A stretch of 26,323 nt of DNA from an uncultured Bacteroidota bacterium (GTDB lineage: Bacteria > Bacteroidota > Bacteroidia > JADZBD01). The translations under genes and the position numbers were made by a program. The notes below the pieces were generated by a model that was not told the DNA's origin, made no database searches, and worked only from the letters and a program-made list of their open reading frames with translations. Location of the stretch: the NCBI GenBank assembly GCA_937924855.1, contig CALEYQ010000046.1, forward strand, positions 1 to 26,323. Direction: 5' to 3'. This document shows positions 14,263 through 22,670 of this stretch, piece after piece (positions within the stretch are counted from its first letter, which is position 1; the number at the start of each line of letters is the position of its first letter).

Positions 14263-16049
14263 TGAACAACAATTTTAGTTACGGCAAAAAAACCAGTTTC
14301 GTTTTCAATCGAAATAAAATAAATGCCGGGCGTTGAAAATCCCGGAATGGAATTTTCTCCTGAAACAAACCTGTCCGCAAGGGTTCGTCCGGATGTGTCG
14401 TGTATTTTTATGCGATTGGTACCGGGTGGAATGCCTTTCAGAAAAATGGTTTGAAAGGGAGCGGCAGGGTTTGGCCAGGAAGCAAAAACATCAGAGTTCT
14501 CGATATTCAAATCTCCTGTGCAATTGTCGACCGTTAAAATCATAAAATCAGTATTCTGACAGCCGAAGGAGTTGGTAACTATTACCACATAAGAAGTTGT
14601 TACGGTAGGATTTGCAAAGGGATTCGGACAAGTGGAACAGGAAAGGTTGGTACCGGGTATCCACTGATACGCAACTCCACCCGTGGCATTAAGCTGGGTT
14701 TGCCCGCCAATACAAATTGTTTGATCCGGACCTGCATCGGCATTAGGCAGGGGGTGTACGGTAATATAATTATTAACGGTAATGGAGTCGGAACCCGTGG
14801 CATTTGTTACCACCAGCTTTACCTGGTAATTGCCCGGGTTATTGTAACACACAACGGGATTCTGGGAAGTGGAGGTAGCGGGACTTCCACCCTGAAAACT
14901 CCAGTTCCAGGTTGTGGGACTATTCATGGTTTGATCTGAAAAAGAAATACAATTTCCCTGGCAGGTAGATTGTGAGGAGGCCGAAAAATTCGCCACGGGA
15001 GGGGGTGGCGGTTCATACCAGCGTGCAATATAATTTCTGGGGTTCCCACCGGCAATGGTAAAAGCCCCTCCGGCGTAAAGTTCTCCGTTGTAAACATGCA
15101 AGGCCCGTATGTAATCATTCATACCCGAGGACAGGGCAGACCAGGAAGTTCCGTTCCATTTTGCCACCCGGCTGGCGGCAGTAGCCCCGGCCTGGGTAAA
15201 ATCTCCTCCGGCAATAATGTTTCCATTGTAGGCAGTAATGCCACGAACATAGCTGTTAACACCCGTTCCCAGGGGGAGCCATTGTGAACCGTTATATTTT
15301 GCAATTCCACGGCAATTGGTGTTCCCACCTACTTCAATAAAATGCCCTCCCATGTATAGTTCGTTGTTATAAACATAAAGCACCCTCACCGTGGAGTCCA
15401 GACCGCCGGGAATTCCCACTGTCTGATAGGCAGTACCGGTCCATTTTACAATGCGGTCGGCGGCACTAAGGTTTGCTGCATTTGCAAAATCACCTCCTAT
15501 ATAAAGAGCCCCGTTATAAACCGCCAATGCCCTTACATCATTATCCAATTCGTTTCCAATTCCCAGGGGGACCCATGATGAGCCTGTCCAGCGTGCGATC
15601 CTCCAGCAGGGATTTCCATCAGCGGTGGTAAAATCGCCCGCAGCAATAAGGTTTCCATTAAAAATGGCCAGGGCAAGCACATCATTATTAAACCCGGTTC
15701 CCATAGGGGTCCAGGCGCTTCCATTCCAGCGGGCTACACCGTTACAACCCGAACAAGGCTGGTTATTATTCCAGAAATCACCAACGGCAACCAAATCCCC
15801 GTTAAAGGAAATAACGGCTCGCACAACAGTTCCTATTCCATTGCCAAAACATCCGTAAGATGTGCCGTTCCAGTTGGCTATTTTATCACAGGGATTATTA
15901 TTAAAACTTCCGCCGACAACCAGCAGATTATTCCAGGTTCCCAGGCAATGGTCATCATTGTTCAAACCATTGCCAACTGCATTCCATGTTTGAGCCTGGA
16001 AAAACAAAGGGGAAAAAAAAGGAAAAAGGAGGAGTATTTTTTTTATCAA
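14259..16049 (-). CDS. Propeller/PKD T9SS-secreted protein, first gene of surface operon, TTG start
   Basis: 596 aa. The only start that keeps the signal peptide (I-K-K-I-L-L-L-F-P-F-F-S-P-L-F-F-Q-A-Q) is TTG at 16049: no ATG lies between it and the in-frame stop about 25 bp upstream. Residues about 22-345 hold repeats of 45-50 residues (V-R-A-L-x-V-Y-N-G-E-L-Y-x-G-G-x-F, then I-A-R-W-N-G-x-x-W-x-x-L-G-x-G), likely a beta-propeller. After a Pro-rich linker comes a PKD domain (V-A-N-F-S-A-S, W-N-W-S-F-Q-G-G, about 350-435). A second PKD-like domain with paired Cys (C-S-T-C-P-N-P) follows, then a sorting domain (A-S-W-P-N-P, I-H-D-T-S-G-R, P-G-I-Y-F-I-S-I). It heads an operon with three kelch proteins and a lipoprotein. 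Confidence 0.85.
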   Translation of the reverse strand: MIKKILLLFPFFSPLFFQAQTWNAVGNGLNNDDHCLGTWNNLLVVGGSFNNNPCDKIANWNGTSYGCFGNGIGTVVRAVISFNGDLVAVGDFWNNNQPCSGCNGVARWNGSAWTPMGTGFNNDVLALAIFNGNLIAAGDFTTADGNPCWRIARWTGSSWVPLGIGNELDNDVRALAVYNGALYIGGDFANAANLSAADRIVKWTGTAYQTVGIPGGLDSTVRVLYVYNNELYMGGHFIEVGGNTNCRGIAKYNGSQWLPLGTGVNSYVRGITAYNGNIIAGGDFTQAGATAASRVAKWNGTSWSALSSGMNDYIRALHVYNGELYAGGAFTIAGGNPRNYIARWYEPPPPPVANFSASSQSTCQGNCISFSDQTMNSPTTWNWSFQGGSPATSTSQNPVVCYNNPGNYQVKLVVTNATGSDSITVNNYITVHPLPNADAGPDQTICIGGQTQLNATGGVAYQWIPGTNLSCSTCPNPFANPTVTTSYVVIVTNSFGCQNTDFMILTVDNCTGDLNIENSDVFASWPNPAAPFQTIFLKGIPPGTNRIKIHDTSGRTLADRFVSGENSIPGFSTPGIYFISIENETGFFAVTKIVVQ

Positions 16050-16117
16050 GAGATATTGAAATTGGGCTACAAGTTAGGAAAGGAATGGGTTGATTCCAAA
16101 TCGGTTGAGCCTTGTTT

Positions 16118-16130
16118 TTGGAATGTTTGT
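16118..16130 (+). repeat. Direct repeat TTGGAATGTTTGT, copy 1
   Basis: Identical over 13 bases to 16181-16193. Here the motif is followed by C and then TATAAAA. Lies 69 bp from the start of the surface operon. Confidence 0.55.
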
Positions 16131-16180
16131 CTATAAAAACCAGGGGTTTATGCTTTAAAAACCGGCTTTGGTTTCGTATA

Positions 16181-16193
16181 TTGGAATGTTTGT
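16181..16193 (+). repeat. Direct repeat TTGGAATGTTTGT, copy 2
   Basis: Second copy, 63 bp from the first, with ATAAAA directly following so that TATAAAA overlaps its last base. Lies 62 bp before the ATG of the 148-aa gene. Confidence 0.55.
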
Positions 16194-16255
16194 ATAAAAT
16201 TAACCCCGGATTGTTGATTATTTTGTAAATTTGTAGTCCGCCAATTAACCAGAAA

Positions 16256-16702
16256 ATGTACGATATCCTAAAACGTTTTGAAGACAAATATGCCGCCCTC
16301 AAAAAGAAGGGTTTGCGCATAGAAGGTTTAAAAATGGTTGATCCCGTGAAACGCACGCATGTGATCAACATTTCCCGTCCTTTTGTATTTGACATGCGCG
16401 GTTTGCCCAAAAAATACGAGGGTTTGATGGTAAAGGGAAAAATCGAAGGTGATCTTCCCGAAGAATTCAAAATTGACCGCACCAAGTCAGACTGGCAGAA
16501 GCGAGAGTACATCTGGGCTCCCGAGCGTTTTGAAAAATTTGTTGATCGTTGCGGGGAAACCATCCGCAAACAGTTGGGTCAGCCTGAAATGTCGAAAAAG
16601 GAAATGCTGGATGCTTTATGTTTCGGCGATTTCTCCGAGCATAAGAAAGCCACACTGAAGGCCATTAAAGAGGGAAAAATCCCTGCCTACAATAAGAATT
16701 AA
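16256..16702 (+). CDS. Conserved-looking hypothetical protein (148 aa)
   Basis: A soluble basic protein without a signal peptide or membrane helix. The N-terminus is helical (M-Y-D-I-L-K-R-F-E-D-K-Y-A-A-L-K-K-K). The middle contains I-N-I-S-R-P-F-V-F-D-M-R-G-L-P-K-K-Y-E-G, and the C-terminus is helical (M-S-K-K-E-M-L-D-A-L-C-F-G-D-F, then H-K-K-A-T-L-K-A-I-K-E-G-K-I-P). Codon use resembles that of the housekeeping genes nearby. I do not recognise the family. It has its own -7-like element upstream and a good terminator 20 bp downstream, so it is probably monocistronic and not part of the following crotonase operon. Confidence 0.75.
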   Translation: MYDILKRFEDKYAALKKKGLRIEGLKMVDPVKRTHVINISRPFVFDMRGLPKKYEGLMVKGKIEGDLPEEFKIDRTKSDWQKREYIWAPERFEKFVDRCGETIRKQLGQPEMSKKEMLDALCFGDFSEHKKATLKAIKEGKIPAYNKN

Positions 16703-16722
16703 ATCTACTTTGCCCCTATATT

Positions 16723-16749
16723 AACCCCGAAATTTTCGGGGTTTTTTAT
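16723..16749 (+). terminator. Rho-independent terminator after the 148-aa gene
   Basis: A hairpin with CCCCGAA/TTCGGGG core arms (9 bp including flanking A-T pairs) and a three-base loop, followed by a T-rich tract. It lies 20 bp after the stop at 16702 and 24 bp before the next ATG. Confidence 0.85.
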
Positions 16750-16773
16750 TTATTTTCACCAAAAAAAGAGAGC

Positions 16774-17529
16774 ATGGGGGCTTTTGTAAATTTCAGTATT
16801 TCGGACGGGGTGGGAACCGTAAACTTCTTTCATCCCCAGAGCAATTCACTACCGGGTGATATTCTTCGAAAGATTGCTGCGGAAATTACGGCTGCGGGAA
16901 AAAACCCTGATGTAAAAGTTATTGTTTTAAAAAGTGAGGGAGAAAAAGCCTTTTGTGCCGGGGCCTCATTCGATGAATTGGTTTCGATAGATAATCTGGA
17001 AACCGGAAAAATATTTTTTTCGGGATTTGCCGCTGTTATAAACGCTATCCGCAAAGCACCCAAATTTGTTATTGCACGCGTTCAGGGGAAAGCGGTAGGA
17101 GGCGGAGTTGGCCTGGCATCTGCAGCCGATTTGGCTTTTGCCCATGAATCGGCTTCGGTTAAACTGAGTGAACTGGCAGTGGGCATTGGTCCCTTTGTGG
17201 TTGGACCGGCCGTAGAACGCAAAATCGGAAAATCTGCCTTTTCCCTGCTCAGTATTTCCGCCACAGAATGGAAATCTGCCGCATGGGCTTTAGAGAAGGG
17301 CTTATATGCCGGAGTTTTCAATACGGTAACGGAATTAGATTCGGCCATTGAAAAAACAAGTGGAATTCTGGCAGGTTCCTCACCCGAGGCCATGGCAAAC
17401 CTGAAGTCTGTTTTGTGGGAAGGCACCGAAAACTGGGATAAACTGCTTGAAGAAAGAGCCGGAATTTCCGGGAGACTGGTGTTGAGCGATTTCACCCGAA
17501 ATGCCATTGCGGCTTTTAAAGCCAAATAA
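16774..17529 (+). CDS. Enoyl-CoA hydratase/isomerase (crotonase) family protein
   Basis: 251 aa, normal length. The oxyanion-hole segments are visible: A-F-C-A-G-A-S-F-D-E-L (59-69) and G-K-A-V-G-G-G-V-G-L-A (105-115), followed by A-A-D-L-A-F-A. Of the two Glu residues used by classical enoyl-CoA hydratases, the first (in G-G-G-x-E-L) is replaced by Gly113, while the second is kept (Glu133 in K-L-S-E-L-A-V-G-I-G-P). It may therefore be an isomerase or a one-Glu hydratase rather than a standard crotonase. It lies 12 bp before the fused 2-oxoacid dehydrogenase E1, so the pair is likely an operon for branched-chain or short-chain acyl-CoA catabolism. Exact substrate unknown. Confidence 0.85.
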   Translation: MGAFVNFSISDGVGTVNFFHPQSNSLPGDILRKIAAEITAAGKNPDVKVIVLKSEGEKAFCAGASFDELVSIDNLETGKIFFSGFAAVINAIRKAPKFVIARVQGKAVGGGVGLASAADLAFAHESASVKLSELAVGIGPFVVGPAVERKIGKSAFSLLSISATEWKSAAWALEKGLYAGVFNTVTELDSAIEKTSGILAGSSPEAMANLKSVLWEGTENWDKLLEERAGISGRLVLSDFTRNAIAAFKAK

Positions 17530-17541
17530 AAAAATAAAAGC

Positions 17542-19632
17542 ATGAGTAAAACCGAAAATACGGTCATGAAATCTTCCCGGAAAGGAATTCCATCGGAACT
17601 ACTCTTAAAAGCTTTTCACCTGATGTGCCAGGCAAAAGCCATGGCCGAACTTTTTGAAAAAAACAAAGAGGTTACGGCGAAATATGTTCACGCAACTTCC
17701 CGCGGTCATGAAGCCATTCAACTGGCTCTCGGCCTTCAGTTATTACCTCAGGATTTTTTATCTGCTTATTATCGCGACGACAGTATTTTACTTGGTATTG
17801 GCATGCAGCCGTATGAATTAATGTTGCAATTGCTGGGCAAGCGTGATGATCCATTCAGCGGGGGGAGGACCTATTACAGCCATCCCAGTCTCCGACGGGA
17901 AAATATGCCTAAAATTCCTCACCAGTCTTCGGCAACCGGGATGCAGGCCATTCCAACAACCGGTATTGCCATGGGAGTTCGCTACCGCGAAAAACTGGGT
18001 TTGGAGGAAGTTCGTGAAGGGGGCAAAGCCGTAACGGTTTGCTCGCTGGGCGATGCATCTATTACCGAAGGGGAAATAAGTGAAGCTTTTCAAATGGCGG
18101 TTTTGAAAAAACTGCCGATTCTTTATTTGGTTCAGGACAACGAGTGGGATATTTCTGCTCATGCTTCCGAAATCCGTTGTCAGGATGCCACAGAATATGC
18201 AAGAGGATTTAAGGGACTTGAAACCAGAACCATCGACGGAACGGATTTTATTCGTTGCTGGGAAACGGTAAAGGAAGTATTGGATCTTATCCGAAAAGAA
18301 AGAAGACCTTTTTTAATTCACGCGAGAGTTCCTTTGTTGAATCACCATACCAGCGGGGTAAGAAAGGAATGGTACCGGGATGATTTGGAAACTGCCGCCA
18401 AACGCGATCCTTTTCCCAAGTTCAGAAATCAGTTGCTGGTTTTGGGACACAGCGTATATGACCTTGGCAAAATCGAAGAAAAAGCCAAACAGGAAGTAGA
18501 AGCCGATTACCAAAAAGCCCTGGAAGCTGAAGATCCCCGTCCGGAAGATTTATTTACCCACGACTTTGCCCCTACACCGGTTACCGAAGAGAAAGGGAAC
18601 AGGAGCCCGGAAGGAAAGCAGGCCACCGTAATGGTCGATTCAGCCCTTTTTGCCATCAGGGAATTAATGACAAAGCATAAAGAATGTTTGCTGTATGGGC
18701 AGGATGTGGGGCGCAGACTGGGGGGAGTATTTCGTGAAGCTGCTACCCTTGCACAACAATTTGGTGATGAAAGAGTATTTAACACACCCATTCAGGAAGC
18801 ATTTATTGTGGGGAGTACCGTGGGGATGAGTGCGGTTGGATTAAAACCCATCGTTGAAGTTCAATTTGCCGATTATATATGGCCCGGGCTTAATCAGTTA
18901 TTCACTGAAGTTAGCAGAAGCTGTTACCTCACCAACGGAAAATATCCGGTGAGTATGATACTCCGGGTTCCCTGCGGTGCATATGGATCAGGAGGTCCCT
19001 ACCACAGTTCTTCCGTGGAAAGTGTGGTTTGCAATATTAAAGGATTGAAAGTTGCCTACCCTTCTACCGGAGCTGATTTAAAAGGACTGATGAAAGCCGC
19101 TTATTATGATCCAAACCCTGTGGTAATGTTTGAGCACAAGGGTTTGTACTGGAGCAAGATAAAAGGCACCGAGGAGGCAAAAACCATAGAGCCTGACGAA
19201 CACTATATCATTCCTTTCGGAAAGGCGAGAATGGTTCAGGAATGCGCATCATCAGATTCAGAGAGCACCTTATCCATCATTACTTACGGCATGGGAGTTT
19301 ATTGGGCAAAAAATGCTGCGAAAAATTTTCCCGGCCGTGTAGAAATTATTGACCTGAGAACCCTGGTTCCATTGGATGAATCAACGGTATTTGCATCGGT
19401 AAAAAAACACGGTCGCTGCCTTGTGGTTACGGAAGAGCCATTCCAAAACAGTTTTGCTCAAGCCTTATCCGGACTTATTTCCGGAAATTGTTTTGAATAT
19501 CTGGATGCTCCGGTGCGCTTAATAGGGTCGGAAAACCTTCCTGCCATTCCACTCAATTCCGTTTTGGAAGCCACGATGTTGCCCAATGCCACAAAGGTGG
19601 CCGATGCCATTAAGAATTTGCTCGATTATTAA
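17542..19632 (+). CDS. Fused alpha/beta E1 component of a 2-oxoacid (branched-chain type) dehydrogenase
   Basis: 696 aa, about the sum of separate E1-alpha and E1-beta subunits. The alpha half (about 15-340) has R-G-H-E-A-I-Q, Y-Y-R-D-D and the thiamine diphosphate motif G-D-A-S-I-T-E-G...Q-D-N (170-200). After a Glu-rich linker, the beta half (about 365-690) has Y-G-Q-D-V-G-R-R-L-G-G-V-F, F-N-T-P-I-Q-E-A and F-A-D-Y-I-W-P. It would decarboxylate a 2-oxoacid and transfer the acyl group to the lipoyl group of an E2 encoded elsewhere. Fused E1 of this type occurs in many Bacteroidota and is usually called 2-oxoisovalerate dehydrogenase; substrate is inferred. Co-transcribed with the crotonase gene. 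Its stop lies 3 bp from the convergent kinase gene. Confidence 0.92.
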   Translation: MSKTENTVMKSSRKGIPSELLLKAFHLMCQAKAMAELFEKNKEVTAKYVHATSRGHEAIQLALGLQLLPQDFLSAYYRDDSILLGIGMQPYELMLQLLGKRDDPFSGGRTYYSHPSLRRENMPKIPHQSSATGMQAIPTTGIAMGVRYREKLGLEEVREGGKAVTVCSLGDASITEGEISEAFQMAVLKKLPILYLVQDNEWDISAHASEIRCQDATEYARGFKGLETRTIDGTDFIRCWETVKEVLDLIRKERRPFLIHARVPLLNHHTSGVRKEWYRDDLETAAKRDPFPKFRNQLLVLGHSVYDLGKIEEKAKQEVEADYQKALEAEDPRPEDLFTHDFAPTPVTEEKGNRSPEGKQATVMVDSALFAIRELMTKHKECLLYGQDVGRRLGGVFREAATLAQQFGDERVFNTPIQEAFIVGSTVGMSAVGLKPIVEVQFADYIWPGLNQLFTEVSRSCYLTNGKYPVSMILRVPCGAYGSGGPYHSSSVESVVCNIKGLKVAYPSTGADLKGLMKAAYYDPNPVVMFEHKGLYWSKIKGTEEAKTIEPDEHYIIPFGKARMVQECASSDSESTLSIITYGMGVYWAKNAAKNFPGRVEIIDLRTLVPLDESTVFASVKKHGRCLVVTEEPFQNSFAQALSGLISGNCFEYLDAPVRLIGSENLPAIPLNSVLEATMLPNATKVADAIKNLLDY

Positions 19633-19635
19633 TCT

Positions 19636-22623
19636 TTATTTTTTTGCGGGCAGGAACCGGATAAAGTAATAGGTTCCCTGAACATTCATTTTATGGATGG
19701 TACCATCCAATTGCTCCACAAGAATTTTCACCAGTTCAAGTCCAAGCGTTTTGGAGTTCACGGTATCTGCAAAGGGGTCGCCTTCGAATCCGCGCCCGTT
19801 ATCGCCTATGGTTAACTCAAAATAACCATCCGGATTGCTGTGAATTTTAACGAATATCTCTCCTTTATCGGTATGTGAAAAGGCATACTTCAGGGAATTG
19901 GAAATTATTTCGTTGAAAATAAGTCCCAGGGGCATAATGGTATTCAGGTTCAGATAATTTACCGTGAGATCCACTTTCAGGTCAATATTCTTATTTACCC
20001 CGTAAGTTTCAATCAGATTATTGAGCATCAGGGTAAGATATTCCCTTACATTAATTTTTGAAACTTCATTGCTCCGGTAAAGGCTTTCGTGAACGAGGGC
20101 AATGGATTTAATTCGGTTTTTACATTCTTCAAAAACAGCCAAAGACTGTTCGTCTTTAATATTTGAAGATTGGATGTTAATCAGGGAATTGATAACCTGG
20201 AGATTGTTTTTAACCCGGTGATGAATCTCTTTCAGTAGTACTTCTTTCTCTTCTTTCTGGCGGGTAAGTTCTGCGGTACGAACATTTACCATCTCTTCGA
20301 GTTCCTTATTCTGGCGTTGCAAATTTGCCTTCTTAAACCGGTTGTATTTATCTATGCCGAATAAAAATCCGCCCAGGCAGAGTAAAATAAACCACCAGCT
20401 GGCCCAGAAGGGATAAAGTATCCGGAATGAAAAAACAGCATATTCACGGCTTTCCACTCCATCAGAGTTCAGGGCTTTTACCTTTAGCGTAAAGTTTCCT
20501 GCCGGCAGATTTGAATAAGTGGCAAAATTCCGGTACCCGGGTCTGCTCCACTCTTTGTCGAACCCTTCCAGTTTAAAACTATACTGTATGTTTTCGGGTA
20601 AAAATTTTGAGGTTGAAGAAAACTCAAATGAGATGTTGTTTTGGCCGTAAGAAAAAACATGATTATAAGGCAGGTTAAACCAAGGGCTCAGGCTGTCCAT
20701 AAACCGTTCCCATTTTACATCTTCAAAAAATAACTGAATATTTCGAATGAAAACCTGGGGTGGCAGCGTATCGGGAAGTTCTTCGGAGGGACTATATTTT
20801 ATGGCTCCCTTAATGGTTCCAAACCAGATATTTCCATCATTATCCATACAGGTAGCACGGGTATTGCATTCGATGCCCCGAAATCCTTCCCGCTGTCCAT
20901 AATTTTTAACGGAAACAAAATTTCCTTCGGCATTAATAATAACCCTGTCAACCCCCTCATTGGTTCCTACCCACAGGTTATTATTCCTGTCTATATTCAA
21001 CAAGTAAACCGTGCCCGAAGAAAGTCCGTCATTCTCATTAAAGTTCCGGAATTTAACCCCATCGTAACTCATTACACAGCGATCGGTTCCAATCCAGAGA
21101 ATACCATTTTTATCTTTTACCATAGATCCGAAGTAGGCATTGCATGCGCTTTCGGATTTAATCTGAGTTAGTTTTTCATTGTAATAAAAATACAATCCGT
21201 CGCCGGTTCCAAACCATATTTTTCCGTCGGAAGTTTCTGTGAAAGAATAAACATTGGGGTTATTCAAACCGTCTCCGGGTCCGATTCCTGTTACCTTGTT
21301 TCCTGAAATTCGAAACAGCCCTTCCCCCTGGGTACCTACCCACAAACTACCCCCCTTATCAAAAAAAAGCGCCCGTACTATTACATCCTTTTTGCTTCCC
21401 AAAGGAAAGGGACTAATCCTACCTCCCTGATAAAAAAACAATCCTTTATTGGTTCCGATCCAAACTTTATCCGCACTATTACTGGCAAAACAACTAATTC
21501 TTTCGGCAGGTATGGGAATAGTTTGGAGTGATTTCCCGTCCCATCTGGCAAGGCCATCGCCCAGGCTTCCGGCCCAGAAATTTCCGTTAAGATCCTGATG
21601 AAGGGCAAAAACTCCTTCGGAAGAAAACACAGGTAAGTTTGAATAATAGATAAACCGGTCGTCACGGTACGACATAATTCCGGCTCCATTGGTTCCAACC
21701 CAAATAAGTCCGCTTTTATCCTCACAAAGGGAATTGATATTATCGGAGCTGAGGCCATTTTCTTTTTTCACAGAAATCACTTTTCCATTCTGTAATTTGT
21801 AAAGGCCTTCTCCCATGGTTCCCACCCAAAGTCTGTTTCGCTGATCAAACAAAAGGGAAGTAACCGAATGTTTTAATTTAATTCCATTCAGATCAAAGGG
21901 CTCCCAGGCTTTTGTGGTGGGATCAAAGAGGAAAAACTGGGAAGGGCTTTCAAAAACCAAAACTTTTCCACCGCTAAAGGATGATATGGCAGAAATATTA
22001 CCATTTGGCCGGTTTTTCGATTCCGTAAGTCTTTCTAATTTTCCTTTGGAATAAATGTAGCAACCGGAAGTGCTGGCCAGCCACAATTGGCCTCTTTCAT
22101 CTCTGAACAGTTTGTTAATTTTTAATGGCTCGTAGGAAACGGGGTCTTTTGTTATGGAAACAATTTCCCCCTTATTCATAACGCAAAGACCGTCATGAGA
22201 TCCAATCAGCAATCCTGCTTCAGAATCGAACAACAAGGACGTAATGTTATTAGATACAAGACCGTTTTGAATGGTAAACCTGCTAAAAGTTCTTCCATCG
22301 AAAGAACAAAGTCCGCCCCAGGTAGAACCGAACCACATAGCACCGTTGGCATCTTCGGCAATGGAAGTAATAATCTGCCCTGAAAGTCCGTCCTTTTCTT
22401 CATAGGTAACAAAATTTCTTCCGTCGAACCTGCATACCCCTCCCCCGGCGGTTCCCACCCATAAAAATCCACGGGAATCTTCAAACATGGCCAGAGCCTG
22501 CGATTGGGAAATCCCGTCTTCCAACCCATAAGGCCTGAAGTTATAAACCTGAGATACCAGCCAGGCCGGAAGGAAAAAAAGCAAAAAAATCGAAGCCGTA
22601 GTTTTTCGGGCAGTCTTAAACAT
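19636..22623 (-). CDS. Two-component propeller sensor histidine kinase (HisKA_2 type)
   Basis: 995 aa. Signal sequence at 1-24, then many periplasmic propeller repeats (about 27-640; pattern D-x-x-G-x-[LI]-W-[VF]-G-T-x-x-G-[LV]), which should form two seven-bladed propellers. A Y_Y_Y domain follows at about 645-735, then one membrane helix at about 739-757 (W-A-S-W-W-F-I-L-L-C-L-G-G-F-L-F-G) and a short coiled coil. The HisKA_2 dimerisation domain has E-I-H-H-R-V-K-N-N-L-Q (phospho-His at 801/802). The ATPase domain has N-E-I-I-S-N-S-L-K-Y-A-F and G-D-N-G-R-G-F (945-951 region). Unlike hybrid polysaccharide-utilisation sensors, it has no receiver or AraC domain and no cognate regulator is adjacent. 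The signal is unknown. Confidence 0.93.
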   Translation of the reverse strand: MFKTARKTTASIFLLFFLPAWLVSQVYNFRPYGLEDGISQSQALAMFEDSRGFLWVGTAGGGVCRFDGRNFVTYEEKDGLSGQIITSIAEDANGAMWFGSTWGGLCSFDGRTFSRFTIQNGLVSNNITSLLFDSEAGLLIGSHDGLCVMNKGEIVSITKDPVSYEPLKINKLFRDERGQLWLASTSGCYIYSKGKLERLTESKNRPNGNISAISSFSGGKVLVFESPSQFFLFDPTTKAWEPFDLNGIKLKHSVTSLLFDQRNRLWVGTMGEGLYKLQNGKVISVKKENGLSSDNINSLCEDKSGLIWVGTNGAGIMSYRDDRFIYYSNLPVFSSEGVFALHQDLNGNFWAGSLGDGLARWDGKSLQTIPIPAERISCFASNSADKVWIGTNKGLFFYQGGRISPFPLGSKKDVIVRALFFDKGGSLWVGTQGEGLFRISGNKVTGIGPGDGLNNPNVYSFTETSDGKIWFGTGDGLYFYYNEKLTQIKSESACNAYFGSMVKDKNGILWIGTDRCVMSYDGVKFRNFNENDGLSSGTVYLLNIDRNNNLWVGTNEGVDRVIINAEGNFVSVKNYGQREGFRGIECNTRATCMDNDGNIWFGTIKGAIKYSPSEELPDTLPPQVFIRNIQLFFEDVKWERFMDSLSPWFNLPYNHVFSYGQNNISFEFSSTSKFLPENIQYSFKLEGFDKEWSRPGYRNFATYSNLPAGNFTLKVKALNSDGVESREYAVFSFRILYPFWASWWFILLCLGGFLFGIDKYNRFKKANLQRQNKELEEMVNVRTAELTRQKEEKEVLLKEIHHRVKNNLQVINSLINIQSSNIKDEQSLAVFEECKNRIKSIALVHESLYRSNEVSKINVREYLTLMLNNLIETYGVNKNIDLKVDLTVNYLNLNTIMPLGLIFNEIISNSLKYAFSHTDKGEIFVKIHSNPDGYFELTIGDNGRGFEGDPFADTVNSKTLGLELVKILVEQLDGTIHKMNVQGTYYFIRFLPAKK

Positions 22624-22630
22624 AACCTTC

Positions 22631-22659
22631 CAAAGGTATCAATAATTCTCGTTTTTCAA
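22631..22659 (-). promoter_or_regulatory. Candidate promoter for the histidine kinase, near-leaderless
   Basis: On the minus strand TTG (22659-22657), 18 bases, then TACCTTTG (22638-22631), a perfect TAnnTTTG. It lies in the 47-bp gap after the phenylalanine hydroxylase gene. The predicted start of transcription would be only about five bases before the ATG at 22623, leaving no room for a Shine-Dalgarno sequence. Confidence 0.5.
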
Positions 22660-22670
22660 CTTCAAAATAC

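Larger units (their letters stand above)
16050..16255. promoter_or_regulatory. Divergent promoter region with two 13-bp direct repeats
   Basis: This 206-bp gap separates the minus-strand surface operon from the plus-strand 148-aa gene. TTGGAATGTTTGT occurs at 16118-16130 and again at 16181-16193, and each copy is followed by TATAAAA within one base. The duplicated block may be an operator or a duplicated promoter. On the plus strand TAAATTTG (16226-16233) matches the -7 consensus perfectly and would place a start about 20 bases before the ATG at 16256, though no TTTG sits at ideal distance. Confidence 0.45.

Noticed and set aside
16226..16233. Complete promoter for the 148-aa gene
   Set aside because: TAAATTTG is a perfect -7 match but no TTTG lies at the expected distance, so I kept it only as a note within the intergenic region.
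15955..16569. 204-codon minus-strand open frame spanning the divergent promoter and the 148-aa gene
   Set aside because: It runs antisense through a gene with good coding character and its own terminator, and shows no signal peptide or domain pattern.
22206..22529. Minus-strand open frames within the kinase propeller (also 21381-21758)
   Set aside because: These are alternate frames of the repeated propeller coding sequence; the 995-aa frame explains the region fully.
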